Notes: generated by a model from the sequence alone, not told the origin. Shown: positions 49,512-60,090, counted from the first letter of the stretch. The stretch is 64,000 bases of DNA from Chloroflexota bacterium (GCA_012799995.1 JAAZKE010000096.1:1-64000), one strand, 5' to 3'. Numbers and translations: made by a program.

Positions 49512-51299
49512 TTATTTTTTACAAATTCTTTCAATTTCGCTCAGATTTTCATTCAGAATGTCAAAGCCGCCCTGCCAGAACGCTGCATCACGGAAATTGA
49601 TCCCTGCATCAGACAAAACCGTTTCCGGCGCTTTGGATCCGCCGGCAGCAAGAATCTTCTTATATTGCGGGATGAAAGATTTCCCTTCATTTTTATAGCG
49701 TTTGTAGAGGCTCAGCACCAGTAACTGTCCGAAGGCGTAGGCGTATACATAGAATGGCGTATGGAAAATGTGCGGGATGCAAATCCATTCCAGCCGGAAT
49801 TCCTCGTTGACATGAACCGCATCGCCAAATTGATCCTGCAGGTTCTCAAGATACGCCTGATTCAGATCGTCCATACCGACACCCTGTGGAATCATCTCAT
49901 GGGCTTGTTTTTCAAACAGAGCAAAGTAAGCCTGACGCTGAATGGTGGCGTAATTGTCGTCCATTTGCTCCATCAGGATCTGCAATTTCAGATCTTCTCC
50001 CGGATTCTCCCTGAGAATCGAGTCTGTCAGCAGCATCTCACCAAAAGTAGACGCGGTTTCTGCCAATGGCAGGCAGGAGCCCTGATGGAAAATGTGATGT
50101 TGGTTGGCAGACAGCGAGTGAATGGCATGGCCAAGCTCGTGCGCCATGGTAGAAACGTCACCGATGTTCCCATTGTAATTGAGCAGCACCCAGGGAGTGT
50201 GCTTCGGTCCCAGCGTTGAGCAGAACGCACCGCCCTGCTTTCCGGGGCGTATTTCACTGTCAACGTGGTTTTCAGCAAAAACCTGACGAGCCATCTTGGC
50301 GAATTCCGGGTCAAATTCATTGAATGCGTTATAAACCATCTCATAAGCCTGGCTGAAACTGTATTTCTTTTCGCTCTCTTTCAGTGGTGCGTAAATGTCA
50401 TAGCGATTAAAGGTTTTCAGCCCCAAAAGGTCTTTTTTGACTTTGAAATAGCGCTGGAATACTTCCCTGTTCTTTACACTGGTATCCAGCAGCAGATCTA
50501 CCACCTCATCCGGGATATCGTTGATTCGGTTTCGGACAGAGATAGGCGTTGGATATTTTCTCAGGTTGATATTTTCAAGATGCCAGTCACGTGCGATTGT
50601 CTGGTAAATCTGGCCGAGAATAGCGCTGTCATTTCCGTAGACCCGATACAACTCCTGATAAGCTTTCTTCCGCATAGCAGGTTTTTCAGATTTGACATGC
50701 TTCATCAATTCACCGCGTGTGAGCGTCTGTTTTTTGCCATCCACCATCAGGAAGAACTGATAGCGATTGGTGATCGCATCATAAAGGGTAGTCAGCGCTT
50801 CCGATCCGGAAATGTTCTTGAGATTGATAATCTGCTCCGCATCTTCCGTTAAGGTAAATGGTTTCGTATTTCGGATTTCCTGTAAAAAATACTGATAATC
50901 AGGAGTTGCTTTATAAAATGGAGCTGCTTCTATATCGCTGAGCGATTTCCACCACAAAGAGAAAAACAGCGTTTCATTGGTGATAAGAGCGAGTTTTGCC
51001 TGAATTTGTCCTACCAAAGCCATGGCGTCCGCATTCATGGTGTTTTCCGCAAAGCGCAGGAACGAGAATCCGCTCAAACGTGAGCCAATTTCGGTCATCT
51101 CCTGAAGCATGCTGATCATTTGATGGAAATCAGCCATCTTCATTTTTGGGGATAATTTTGAGCGGCTGGCGACAAACTCATCTTTCAACGATTCCAGTTT
51201 CTTCAGATCGCTCATGAACTTCTTTGATTTTCCATCGCTGTATAGTTCGTCAAGACTCCAGCGACTTTGCTGATACGTTTCCTGTTTTTTCATGTTCAT
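49512..51299 (-). CDS. pepF: M3 family oligoendopeptidase F
   Basis: VSTMAHELGHAIHSLSANQH, EVFQRYFKVKKDLLGLKTFNRYDIYAPL. Confidence 0.92.
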   Translation of the reverse strand: MNMKKQETYQQSRWSLDELYSDGKSKKFMSDLKKLESLKDEFVASRSKLSPKMKMADFHQMISMLQEMTEIGSRLSGFSFLRFAENTMNADAMALVGQIQAKLALITNETLFFSLWWKSLSDIEAAPFYKATPDYQYFLQEIRNTKPFTLTEDAEQIINLKNISGSEALTTLYDAITNRYQFFLMVDGKKQTLTRGELMKHVKSEKPAMRKKAYQELYRVYGNDSAILGQIYQTIARDWHLENINLRKYPTPISVRNRINDIPDEVVDLLLDTSVKNREVFQRYFKVKKDLLGLKTFNRYDIYAPLKESEKKYSFSQAYEMVYNAFNEFDPEFAKMARQVFAENHVDSEIRPGKQGGAFCSTLGPKHTPWVLLNYNGNIGDVSTMAHELGHAIHSLSANQHHIFHQGSCLPLAETASTFGEMLLTDSILRENPGEDLKLQILMEQMDDNYATIQRQAYFALFEKQAHEMIPQGVGMDDLNQAYLENLQDQFGDAVHVNEEFRLEWICIPHIFHTPFYVYAYAFGQLLVLSLYKRYKNEGKSFIPQYKKILAAGGSKAPETVLSDAGINFRDAAFWQGGFDILNENLSEIERICKK

Positions 51300-51306
51300 G
51301 TCCTTT

Positions 51307-52959
51307 TCAATACTTAAGGATGAATAATAAATCGTTCACGTTTGTACCGGACGGTCCGGTTTTAATCAGACCATGGATCTTTTCAAAGAAATGATATGAA
51401 TCGTGATTTTGCAGATAAATTGCGGGATCAAGACCCTGCTCGTCCGCTTTTGTTGCGGTTTCAGCTGTTACGATTGCCCCGGCTGCGTCAGTCGGTCCGT
51501 CCTCACCATCAGTGGCGAAAGTGATCAGTGCCAGATTTTTCTTGCCTGCGAGCGGTTTTACCCCAGCCAGGGCAGTTTCAAGATTCCTGCCGCCTAAACC
51601 GACATGGCCTTGAATCGAAACGGTTGTTTCTCCGCCGTAGATCAAAACTTCGGGATTATAGGTAACTGGTTGCATTAATTCGCTCGCAAGTTGTTTCCCG
51701 ACAACAGAAGCTTCTCCAGCCAGCGAATTGGTAATGATGGATGCGGCAAATCCCAACGATTCAGCTTTTTGCAACGATGCTTCCGCTGCTTTCCGGTTGT
51801 CACCCAGAAGGATGACAGGGTTGGCATGAGCGATCTCATCATCAGATTTCTCCGCACTGGTTTCGATTTCCGCGCCATTTTTGAGGAAGGCAGTGATTGA
51901 GGATGGCATCGCATTTGCCAAATGATATTTATCCAAGATTTCAAGGCATTGGCTGAATGTAGTTGTATCGGCAACTGTTGGCCCCGACGCGATCACGTCC
52001 GGGTCATTACCAATCACATCGGAAAGAATACAGGTTACGATTTTTGCCGGGAAAGCCTTTTTTGCCAGTTTCCCGCCTTTGACTTGGTCAATATGCTTAC
52101 GAATGGTGTTGAATTCATGGATGGTGGCGCCGCTTTCCAGCAATAGTCGTGAAGCGGTACGATAATCCGCAAAGCTGATCCCCTCTTCCGGCAGTGTCAT
52201 TAATGACGAACCGCCGCCGGAGATCAGGAACAGAATCAAGTTCTTTTCGCCTGCGCTCGACACGAATTCAAGCGCTTTTCTTCCGCATTCCAGGCTGCGC
52301 TCTCCCGGTACAGGATGATCGCCAAGCGCCACTTCGAATTGATCGGGCAATTGGAGCGTGTCGTCACGATGTTTTGTGATCACCAACCCATTGTTAATCC
52401 GCTCCCCAAGGTATTTTGAAACGCCGGCTGCCATGCCTTGAGCTGCTTTGCCGAGCGCCAGCAACTGTATCTTTTCGTAATCGGAAAGATTGAACGGAAC
52501 GTCGTCAATCGTCAGCATATCCCCTGTCAGGTTAAAGCTGTTATGAATCATAGGGACAGGGGAGACAGCTTCAATCGCACTGTCAATGAGCAGATTGACA
52601 ATCTCGGGCAGTCTCAGAGCTACTAACTCCCGTGGCAGGGAAAAACGCCCGTCTCGGTTTGGCGGGAAATCCCAGATATGAAGTACAGCTCCGACTGGGA
52701 GCTCTCCATAATAATGTGGAAACAGTTCACTGGTATTGTCGTCAGACGCTTCATATTTCAGTTTCCCGCTCAACTTTGTCTCGTCCACTTCCAGCAACAG
52801 AAGATCGGTTTGCCCGCGATAAAAACGGTTGGCTGTGCTTATCACCTGATCAAAGGTTGAAAAGTGAATGAAACCTTCCCAATCCAGGCTGATCGGCTGG
52901 TAAGAGCCGGAATCTTTGGCCTGCTCCCACTCATAATTGACAAGAATATGATAAATCAT
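51307..52959 (-). CDS. DUF952 domain fused to glycerate 2-kinase (MOFRL/DUF4147 family)
   Basis: N-term MIYHILVNYEWEQAKDSGSYQPISLDWEGFIHFSTFDQVISTANRFYRGQ...LFPHYYGELPVGAV (DUF952); C-term ALGKAAQGMAAGV, LISGGGSSLMTLPEEG, CILSDVIGNDPDVIASGPTVAD, TFATDGEDGPTDAAGA (glycerate kinase). Confidence 0.88.
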   Translation of the reverse strand: MIYHILVNYEWEQAKDSGSYQPISLDWEGFIHFSTFDQVISTANRFYRGQTDLLLLEVDETKLSGKLKYEASDDNTSELFPHYYGELPVGAVLHIWDFPPNRDGRFSLPRELVALRLPEIVNLLIDSAIEAVSPVPMIHNSFNLTGDMLTIDDVPFNLSDYEKIQLLALGKAAQGMAAGVSKYLGERINNGLVITKHRDDTLQLPDQFEVALGDHPVPGERSLECGRKALEFVSSAGEKNLILFLISGGGSSLMTLPEEGISFADYRTASRLLLESGATIHEFNTIRKHIDQVKGGKLAKKAFPAKIVTCILSDVIGNDPDVIASGPTVADTTTFSQCLEILDKYHLANAMPSSITAFLKNGAEIETSAEKSDDEIAHANPVILLGDNRKAAEASLQKAESLGFAASIITNSLAGEASVVGKQLASELMQPVTYNPEVLIYGGETTVSIQGHVGLGGRNLETALAGVKPLAGKKNLALITFATDGEDGPTDAAGAIVTAETATKADEQGLDPAIYLQNHDSYHFFEKIHGLIKTGPSGTNVNDLLFILKY

Positions 52960-53026
52960 AAGTTTTCCCTGCTTATTTCTAAAATTTCACACTAAAATTA
53001 TAGCTGTTTATTCAAGGAGCGGAAAT

Positions 53027-53800
53027 GTGATGGAAATTGATCAGATAAAACAACTTTGTGAGGCATTCGGTGGTTCCTGGTTCTTTTATGTTGAAAAATT
53101 CGGGCAACAACCGTTGATGGTTACCAACAGGACAGCTGACAGCAGGTTTCAAACCGCATCAGTGATCAAGGTACCAATCCTGCTGGCATGGCTGGAAGCA
53201 GAGCGACGTGGATTGGTGAGCTCTGACGAACTTTGTAACCTGGATGATGAGACAAAGGTAGAAGGATCCGGTTTCTCCTATCTGATGCGCGCACGACAGC
53301 TGCCTTATGCGGATGTTTTGATGATGATGATTGCCACTTCGGATAATACCTGCACCAATGCAGTCATCAGCCGGCTTGGCTTTGACTTTATCAACACCAC
53401 TTTTCGGGATATTTTCGATCTTCAAGGCACCCATCTGGGCCGAAAAATGATGACACGACCGCAACCGGAGAAAGGGATTGACAATTGGACGACTGGGGCA
53501 GACATGATCCACTGTTACCAGCTGATCCAACAGCTGACGGAAGATGAACGCAATTTTGTTGCAGAGCGGTTGAAAATGTGTCAGGCGAGTGACCTGTTTT
53601 TGCGGGACATTCGCGGCGATGGCGTGATTTTCTATCATAAAACCGGTGGCTTACGAAATGTGATGAACGACTGGGGATATAGCGATGATTGCTGGCTGTT
53701 CATGCTGACGAACGATTTCAGTGATTATCAAAAGGTATATAAGGCGTTTGGTATTTTGGGAAAAACGTTCCTGGTTTCCAAAAAAGATGATATTGAGTAA
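53027..53800 (+). CDS. Serine hydrolase, class A beta-lactamase-like fold
   Basis: SVIK (SxxK), SDN, HKTGG motifs; start GTGATGG near 53027-53030. Confidence 0.8.
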   Translation: MMEIDQIKQLCEAFGGSWFFYVEKFGQQPLMVTNRTADSRFQTASVIKVPILLAWLEAERRGLVSSDELCNLDDETKVEGSGFSYLMRARQLPYADVLMMMIATSDNTCTNAVISRLGFDFINTTFRDIFDLQGTHLGRKMMTRPQPEKGIDNWTTGADMIHCYQLIQQLTEDERNFVAERLKMCQASDLFLRDIRGDGVIFYHKTGGLRNVMNDWGYSDDCWLFMLTNDFSDYQKVYKAFGILGKTFLVSKKDDIE

Positions 53801-53831
53801 AAATGAGGCGCTGATTATCAGCGCCTCATTT
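53801..53831. terminator. Bidirectional Rho-independent terminator between convergent genes
   Basis: AAATGAGGCGCTGA-TTA-TCAGCGCCTCATTT perfect 14-bp arms. Confidence 0.88.
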
Positions 53832-53862
53832 ACTATCAAAATTACTGAATAGCATAATCCCG

Positions 53863-54897
53863 CTATTTGAAATACGACGACCCCAGATAACGTACCGAGG
53901 CAGCCAGATGATCCCTCAGGTAATCCGCTTCCCTGATGTCGTCTATATATACGCCATTGCGCGAGCGTGAGGAGTGTACCACAATGGAATCTCCCAGGCT
54001 GATCGAAGCGTGCGTGATCGCCACCCTGCCATCAGCTTCTTTTTCGCCATAGAGCACCACATCCCCCGGTTGGTAAGGCTGATCCACGCATAAGTCAGGA
54101 ATCAGCTGCATATTGGCGTCACGCAGCAGTTGCAGCCCAGCCATACGATAGCTCCACTGCGCCAATCCCGAACAGTCGATTCCCAGCGGTGAAGTTCCGC
54201 CCCACAGGTAAGGCGTTCCAATCAATGACAGCGCTTTCTGGCAGATTCTTTCGCGTTGAGCTTCAACCGTTTGTGGCAGCGCGTCCAGTGGAATCAAATC
54301 CGCCAGGGACACCCAACCGGATTCATTAGCGTTGGTTCTTCCCATATCCCCTTTGATTTCCAAAATCGGGATACATGTTCCCCCCAACAAAACCGACAAC
54401 CGCTTGCGTTGATCAGGGGAATCGAAGACAGGTACAATATTTTGATCGACCATGTGTGTCGCTTTTTCGAGCGATCCTTCACTCAAATAGGGTAGATACG
54501 TGTAACTCAGGTAGCCATCTCCGCAATTGCGTGCATAAGCCCAACTTTCCTCCTCAAAGAGGATTTCAACCTGGTCGCCCCATAAAAGTTGCGTTGTCAG
54601 TTCCGACTGAAACGATTTTTCATGGTGCATACTGGTCAGATTTTTATTCACGTGCAGGATACGATTGGTTTCTTTTCTCAGAATTTCTACCCCGGTTGAC
54701 TCAATATGCTTATCGGGAAACTGCCTTTCAAGCTTCTGTAACAGCAGATCCAGGTTGCTTTGCTGCAATACGCTTCCGCTTAATTGAATCGTATTGGAAT
54801 CCTTTTCGGTTGCTTCAATCTCAAATAAGTCCAGGTTCTTAACCCGAAAATTCTGTTTCTTAATTGCGTCTATCTCTGCCTGAAATTGTTTACTCAT
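53863..54897 (-). CDS. SH3/NlpC-P60 (C40) family peptidase, gamma-D-Glu-diamino acid endopeptidase-like
   Basis: GTPYLWGGTSPLGIDCSGLAQWSYRMAG, ITHASISLGDS. Confidence 0.9.
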   Translation of the reverse strand: MSKQFQAEIDAIKKQNFRVKNLDLFEIEATEKDSNTIQLSGSVLQQSNLDLLLQKLERQFPDKHIESTGVEILRKETNRILHVNKNLTSMHHEKSFQSELTTQLLWGDQVEILFEEESWAYARNCGDGYLSYTYLPYLSEGSLEKATHMVDQNIVPVFDSPDQRKRLSVLLGGTCIPILEIKGDMGRTNANESGWVSLADLIPLDALPQTVEAQRERICQKALSLIGTPYLWGGTSPLGIDCSGLAQWSYRMAGLQLLRDANMQLIPDLCVDQPYQPGDVVLYGEKEADGRVAITHASISLGDSIVVHSSRSRNGVYIDDIREADYLRDHLAASVRYLGSSYFK

Positions 54898-55936
54898 TGG
54901 TTTTACCGATCTCCTGTTCGTTGTTTTTAAAATGAAGCCCCAATCCGGGCCCTTTTGGTGCGATCACAGTTGCGTTTTCTGTGTACGTTAGTCCGTCGAA
55001 TGGATCATTGGCGATCAGCAGCGGTGTATCAAGATCAACCCAGTCCGCAATCCCCATCAGCTGGGACATCGCCCCCACTCCAACGGAAGTTTCAACCATG
55101 CAACCGAGCATCACCTGCATTCCATAAGATCGTGCGCGTTCGATCATAGTGATTGCCGGTGCGATACCACCACATTTCATCAATTTGACATTGATGCCGC
55201 GCACACCTGCCTGATGAAGACGGTCAATGTCTTCCAACGTTCGAACTGACTCGTCAGCGACGATTGGAATATCAGTAGCGCGCTGCACTTCGCCCATCCC
55301 TTCTATGTCATCTTTTGCGGTAGGTTGCTCGATCAGCTCAAGATCAAACTTTTCCAGCCTGCGGATCAGTGAGACCGCATCTTCAGCACACCATCCGGCG
55401 TTGGCATCCAGACGGATTTTTGCGTCCGGGCGGACTTCCCGGATGGCTCGCAGCCGTTCTTCGTCCAGTGCTTCCTGACCGGGTGCGCCAAGTTTAATTT
55501 TGATGTATGGATAGGCGCTTACCTGTTCCGCCATCGCTACCATCGCTTCAGGGGTATCGATACTCAATGTATAAGAAGTTATCATGGGTTCTGGTGCAGG
55601 GAGGTTGTAGAGTTTGTAGAGCGGCACTCCCTGCTGCCTGCCAATCCGGTCGTGGAAGGCGATGTCCACAGCAGCGATTGCCGGAGAAGGTGCAGCCGTT
55701 CCGATCCAACGCTGAATCTCATCAATCGTATCTGGAAATGGTTCGCGGCGCGTTGCACATTGATCCCAGAAATCAGTCATCTCCTGATAATTGATCCCGT
55801 AGTAAAACGGGATTGTGCCTTCCCCCCATCCCTCGTCCCCTGCCAACCGCAACCAGAAAGCGGTTCTCGTGGTTGAGGATCCGTATGAAACGGTGAAGGG
55901 GTTTTTGAGGATTAACTCAATCCGCTTCCATTGCAT
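54890..55936 (-). CDS. Dipeptide epimerase (enolase superfamily, L-Ala-D/L-Glu epimerase-like)
   Basis: YIKIKLGAPG, IRLDANAGW, ELIEQPTAKDD, IPIVADESV, GINVKLMKCGGI. Start approximate. Confidence 0.9.
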   Translation of the reverse strand: MQWKRIELILKNPFTVSYGSSTTRTAFWLRLAGDEGWGEGTIPFYYGINYQEMTDFWDQCATRREPFPDTIDEIQRWIGTAAPSPAIAAVDIAFHDRIGRQQGVPLYKLYNLPAPEPMITSYTLSIDTPEAMVAMAEQVSAYPYIKIKLGAPGQEALDEERLRAIREVRPDAKIRLDANAGWCAEDAVSLIRRLEKFDLELIEQPTAKDDIEGMGEVQRATDIPIVADESVRTLEDIDRLHQAGVRGINVKLMKCGGIAPAITMIERARSYGMQVMLGCMVETSVGVGAMSQLMGIADWVDLDTPLLIANDPFDGLTYTENATVIAPKGPGLGLHFKNNEQEIGKTNE

Positions 55937-56909
55937 TCTTTTCATCATCATCAATTATCCCTGGATATAAATCTTCTTTTTCTATTTCACCGTAGCGAAT
56001 TCGCAGGTAGGATTCGTAGCGATCTTTGGAAACATCCCCCTGTTCAACCGCCTGATGCACTGCGCACCCGACTTCAGTGGGGTGATGGCTGCAATCGCGA
56101 TACAAACATTGGGAAACCAGAGGGCTGATTTCAGGAAAATATCCATCGAGTTCCTCCGGTTCGATATCCCATAATGCCAATGTCTTTATTCCCGGCATGT
56201 CAGCGATATATCCACCACCTTCGAGCGGGAACATCTGCCGCACAACGGTAGTGTGTTTGCCTTTGCTGGTGAAACCGCTGACTTCATTCACTTTCAGGTC
56301 GAGGTTGGGGTCAATACGGTTGATCAGACTGGATTTGCCAACACCGGATGGCCCGATCAATCCGCTGATCTTCCCCTGCAGCACCGTCCGCAGCTCTTCA
56401 ATTCCATAGCCGGTCTCAGCTGAGGTAAACATCACGCGGTAACCGATTTTTTCGTAGGGGATCATTTTCTGGTTGATTTCCTGTTCGGGTACGAGATCAA
56501 CCTTGTTGATAACAATCACCGGCGGAACTTTCTGACGTTCACAAATAACCAGGAAGCGATCCAACATGCCCAATCGGGGTTCCGGCTGGGCTGCTGCAAA
56601 CACCAACAGGATCTGATCCGGATTGGCGATCAATACCTGCCGATACTCCATTTTAATGCCGGTGATCATGCGAATTAGCTCACTCTTCCGCGGTAAAACA
56701 GATTCGATGACGCCAATTCCTTCCTCAATCAGAGAATAGGTAACCAGATCCCCAATTGTGATTATATCGGTTTTATATTCAGTTTTTTGGCTTTTCTTCA
56801 GTTTTCCACGAGCTGTGCAGGTGATCAATTCCTTACCGTTATCAACGGTATAAAAGGATGACTGATACCTGAGAACGCGCCCGGTTGGATTCATAGCAGG
56901 TTGCATCAC
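55917..56909 (-). CDS. rsgA: Ribosome small subunit-dependent GTPase A
   Basis: Circularly permuted GTPase: VINKVDLV then GPSGVGKSSLINRI, then DMPGI; zinc cluster CLYRDCSHHPTEVGCAV. Confidence 0.94.
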   Translation of the reverse strand: MMQPAMNPTGRVLRYQSSFYTVDNGKELITCTARGKLKKSQKTEYKTDIITIGDLVTYSLIEEGIGVIESVLPRKSELIRMITGIKMEYRQVLIANPDQILLVFAAAQPEPRLGMLDRFLVICERQKVPPVIVINKVDLVPEQEINQKMIPYEKIGYRVMFTSAETGYGIEELRTVLQGKISGLIGPSGVGKSSLINRIDPNLDLKVNEVSGFTSKGKHTTVVRQMFPLEGGGYIADMPGIKTLALWDIEPEELDGYFPEISPLVSQCLYRDCSHHPTEVGCAVHQAVEQGDVSKDRYESYLRIRYGEIEKEDLYPGIIDDDEKNAMEAD

Positions 56910-56916
56910 GCGCTGC

Positions 56917-59175
56917 TTATGGCTGTTCCGGCGTAATTTGCCAGGGGGCTTTGGTAGGCACCGGCGTGGGTGTTACCGTAGCTGTCGGAGTGGCGGTCTT
57001 GGTTATATAAACGCCAGCTTCCCAGTGGTACGGCGTAATTGCTTTGCCTTCAAAATACAGCTCCAGAACACGCTTGAAAATCGGCGCAGCGAACTGCGAC
57101 CCTTCTCCGATATTCTCAACCATAACGGCGATCGCAATATCCGGTTTCCCTTCCAGTTTCCGGTCAGTAAAGCCTGCAAACCAGGCATGTGGTTTGGTGC
57201 TTGGTCCGGTTTGTGCTGACCCGGTCTTCCCATAAACCGGATAGTTAATAGAGCGGAAAGTACCGTAGGCTGTTCCGCGTGGATTGCTGGTGACTTCCAG
57301 CATTGCGGCTCGAATGATCTCCAGATTTTCAGCTGAAACCGGCAAGGTACCCTGAGCTTCCGGTTTAAACGCCAGCAACACATTGCCTTCGACATCGAGC
57401 ACCTGTTCCACTACCTGAGGACGGTACAACGTGCCTCCATTGCCGACTGCAGCCACAAAGCGCGCCACCTGTAGCGGCGTAACCAACAACGTGGATTGAC
57501 CAATGCCTAACTGTACTGAGGAGTATTCATCAGGCGGGGTGTCGACTTTGCCGGGTTCTTCTTCAATTTCTCCAATTTGCGTAAGCGATCCCAGACCGAA
57601 TCCGCGCGCCATGCTGGGCAGGTATTCAGCTCCCATCTGGCGGAACAGTTCCAGTCCGATTTTATAAAACCAGGGGTTACAGGAACGCATCAACCCTTCC
57701 GAGAGCGTGAGCATACCGGAAGCGGCAACTTCATGATCCAGTGTCCAGTCCGTTAAGGTGACGCCCTGCAGCTCGGTGAATTCATAGCCGCACATGTATT
57801 GATCCGTGCTGGCATAAATCCCCGATTCGAGTGCAGCTGCCATCGCAATGATTTTAAAGACTGAACCGAGCGGGTATTGCCCCTGCGTCGCACGGTTGTA
57901 CATTGGCCGACTTTCAGAGTAAAGGTTGTCGTAGCTGTACAAACTGTTGTAATTGTTGTAATCCAGCAGGTTAGGGTCAAAAGTTGGCGAAGATGCCAGC
58001 CCAACGACGCGGCCGGTATCGCGTTCCAAAACAACGATTGCGGCATTGAAGCCGGCGATCGATCGTTGCAGGTCATATTGGAAGTCTTCGCGGAAGGTGG
58101 TGTAAACGGTGTCAGAAGGAGCCATCTCACTCTTATAAAGCCTTGTAACCGGATTCCCTTCCGGATCGACAATATAAAGGGACACTCCACGTTTGCCTGC
58201 GAGCATCTCCTGCGCCCACTTTTCAATTCCCAAACGCCCAACGCGTTCATCAATCCGGTATCCCTGCATCCGCATTTCATCCGCTTCGGCTTCACCGATG
58301 GGCTGGACGTAGCCAACCAGGTGGGGAGCTGATCCGCCTTCGTAGTAAAAACGGCTGGCGCTGTATGGATTCAGGTAAACGCCGGTATAGCTCGAAATCA
58401 CGTCTATCCGTTCTTCAATAATCGGCGCGGGAACCTCGCCAATGATCACATAATCGTAAGGATTGGCTTCTTCCATTAATTGGGTAATCACGAAGGTTGT
58501 TTTCCCGGTTACCCGCGAAAGTTCGTTGATCACCCGTCCCCACTGATTGGAGGCTACGTTGGCAGGCACAACCCCAATCGCATAGGCTTCGGTCTCGGCT
58601 GCCAGCGGAACGCCTTCGATATCGTAGATCGGACCGCGTGATGGAACTTCAATGTCTATTTTCAGCTGATTTCCTCCGCGCAGCTCCGGCATAATCATGC
58701 CATCGTCCCATTGCACTTTCCAGGTATTCCCATCAAAAGAAAGATTCATAATCATTTCGCGAGAAAATTCGCCTACCAGCGTGGTGGTGTAACGGGCTTC
58801 ATAACCCACCTGCGCATTGGTCGGATTGGTCAATGCAGTGGTTATCCCGCAATTGACTTCATTAAGTGTCAGGTTGATTTCAAAATCTTTATAACGCGTG
58901 GAAAATTCTTCGAATGTGATCGTATCGCGCGATACCTGATCCAGCAGGTTATACATCGCAATGTAGTCCTTGGCTTTCCAAAAATCGAGGAACTGAGTGG
59001 CTGTCTCGCGCGCGTCTGGCACTGAGGTGATTTGAATCACCGGGCTTGGCAGAGGCGTTTCCGTCGGAATCGGCGTGTCAGTCATCGGTGGTGTGGTTGG
59101 CGCCGGTTTCGGGAAAATGCCGCATCCGGTGGTGATCAGGCAAATCAATAAAACAAGATGGGTAACTTTCTTCAT
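56917..59175 (-). CDS. Penicillin-binding protein 2-type transpeptidase with NTF2-like N-terminus, lipoprotein signal
   Basis: Lipobox LITTGCG; QYPLGSVFKIIAM (SxxK), RSCNPWFY (SCN), GKTGSAQTG (KTGS). Confidence 0.92.
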   Translation of the reverse strand: MKKVTHLVLLICLITTGCGIFPKPAPTTPPMTDTPIPTETPLPSPVIQITSVPDARETATQFLDFWKAKDYIAMYNLLDQVSRDTITFEEFSTRYKDFEINLTLNEVNCGITTALTNPTNAQVGYEARYTTTLVGEFSREMIMNLSFDGNTWKVQWDDGMIMPELRGGNQLKIDIEVPSRGPIYDIEGVPLAAETEAYAIGVVPANVASNQWGRVINELSRVTGKTTFVITQLMEEANPYDYVIIGEVPAPIIEERIDVISSYTGVYLNPYSASRFYYEGGSAPHLVGYVQPIGEAEADEMRMQGYRIDERVGRLGIEKWAQEMLAGKRGVSLYIVDPEGNPVTRLYKSEMAPSDTVYTTFREDFQYDLQRSIAGFNAAIVVLERDTGRVVGLASSPTFDPNLLDYNNYNSLYSYDNLYSESRPMYNRATQGQYPLGSVFKIIAMAAALESGIYASTDQYMCGYEFTELQGVTLTDWTLDHEVAASGMLTLSEGLMRSCNPWFYKIGLELFRQMGAEYLPSMARGFGLGSLTQIGEIEEEPGKVDTPPDEYSSVQLGIGQSTLLVTPLQVARFVAAVGNGGTLYRPQVVEQVLDVEGNVLLAFKPEAQGTLPVSAENLEIIRAAMLEVTSNPRGTAYGTFRSINYPVYGKTGSAQTGPSTKPHAWFAGFTDRKLEGKPDIAIAVMVENIGEGSQFAAPIFKRVLELYFEGKAITPYHWEAGVYITKTATPTATVTPTPVPTKAPWQITPEQP

Positions 59176-59882
59176 ATGCTTCTGTTTCTCTTGAATCCAG
59201 CCTTATTGAAGGCTGCTGTTTGAATTAAAAGCTTTGTGTCAATCTCACAATTGTAACGGATATGCGCACGACAACCGATCGAACTATGCACGGGTAATAT
59301 AACCCCTGCTCGGCGCAACAGCTCTCCGCAGTGACATAGTGGCAGCCCTACTACATTGGCATAGCAGCCTTGAATAGAACCTACCAGAGGGAATTCCTGA
59401 TTTTGAATCGCGTAAGCTCCGGCTTCTCCCAGAGGATCACCGCTGGCAACATAAGCTTGGATCAGGGGCTCGCTAAGCGAATTCATGTGGACTGCGGTCT
59501 CACTGTGGGTGCTCAGTAACGTGATCTCGTTTTTCTCAGGGATGGCAACTGTAACTGCCGTACAGACGGTATGTGTCCTCCCGCTCAAACTGCGCAACAT
59601 TTCCGCAGCGTGCGATGGATTCTCCGGTTTACCCAGAATAGTGTCATTGAGGATCACCGTCGTATCCGCAGCCAGCAATACTGCCCCCGCTTGTCCAGGC
59701 TGATTGAGCGAAGCGATCGCTTTTTCGCGTGCCATGCGCTTGCAGTATGCGATCGGCGCTTCATGTGGGAGTGGGCTCTCGTCAATGTCGGCTGAAAAAA
59801 CGGTAAAATTGTCGATAATCCAGGAGAAAAGTTCGCGTCTTCGGGCGGATGATGAGGCGAGCAGGATTGGTTCAGAAGCCAT
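59172..59882 (-). CDS. maf: Maf family nucleotide pyrophosphatase
   Basis: ILLASSSARRRELF, VLLAADTTVILND, GKPENPSHAAEMLRSLSGRTHTVCTAV. Confidence 0.92.
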   Translation of the reverse strand: MASEPILLASSSARRRELFSWIIDNFTVFSADIDESPLPHEAPIAYCKRMAREKAIASLNQPGQAGAVLLAADTTVILNDTILGKPENPSHAAEMLRSLSGRTHTVCTAVTVAIPEKNEITLLSTHSETAVHMNSLSEPLIQAYVASGDPLGEAGAYAIQNQEFPLVGSIQGCYANVVGLPLCHCGELLRRAGVILPVHSSIGCRAHIRYNCEIDTKLLIQTAAFNKAGFKRNRSI

Positions 59883-60040
59883 AGAAGTGATTTTAACACA
59901 AAGGATATTTAAGGCAGATTAGACGTGCTACTATACGCATGACTGACCAGTTTATAATGAGAAAGAAGTACGCAAAGCTTGTTGCGTGTTTGAATCAAAT
60001 ACATAATCGTTATTCAGCTTTTTCCCCGTAAAGATTATTC

Positions 60041-60090
60041 TTGAATTCCAATAGATGAATCATATATAATTTAAAAAAGTAACCGGTTAC
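60041..60090 (+). promoter_or_regulatory. Promoter with palindromic operator upstream of the MarR-family gene
   Basis: TTGAAT - 18 nt - TATAAT (60065-60070), then GTAACCGGTTAC perfect 12-bp palindrome at 60079-60090, around predicted +1. Confidence 0.7.
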
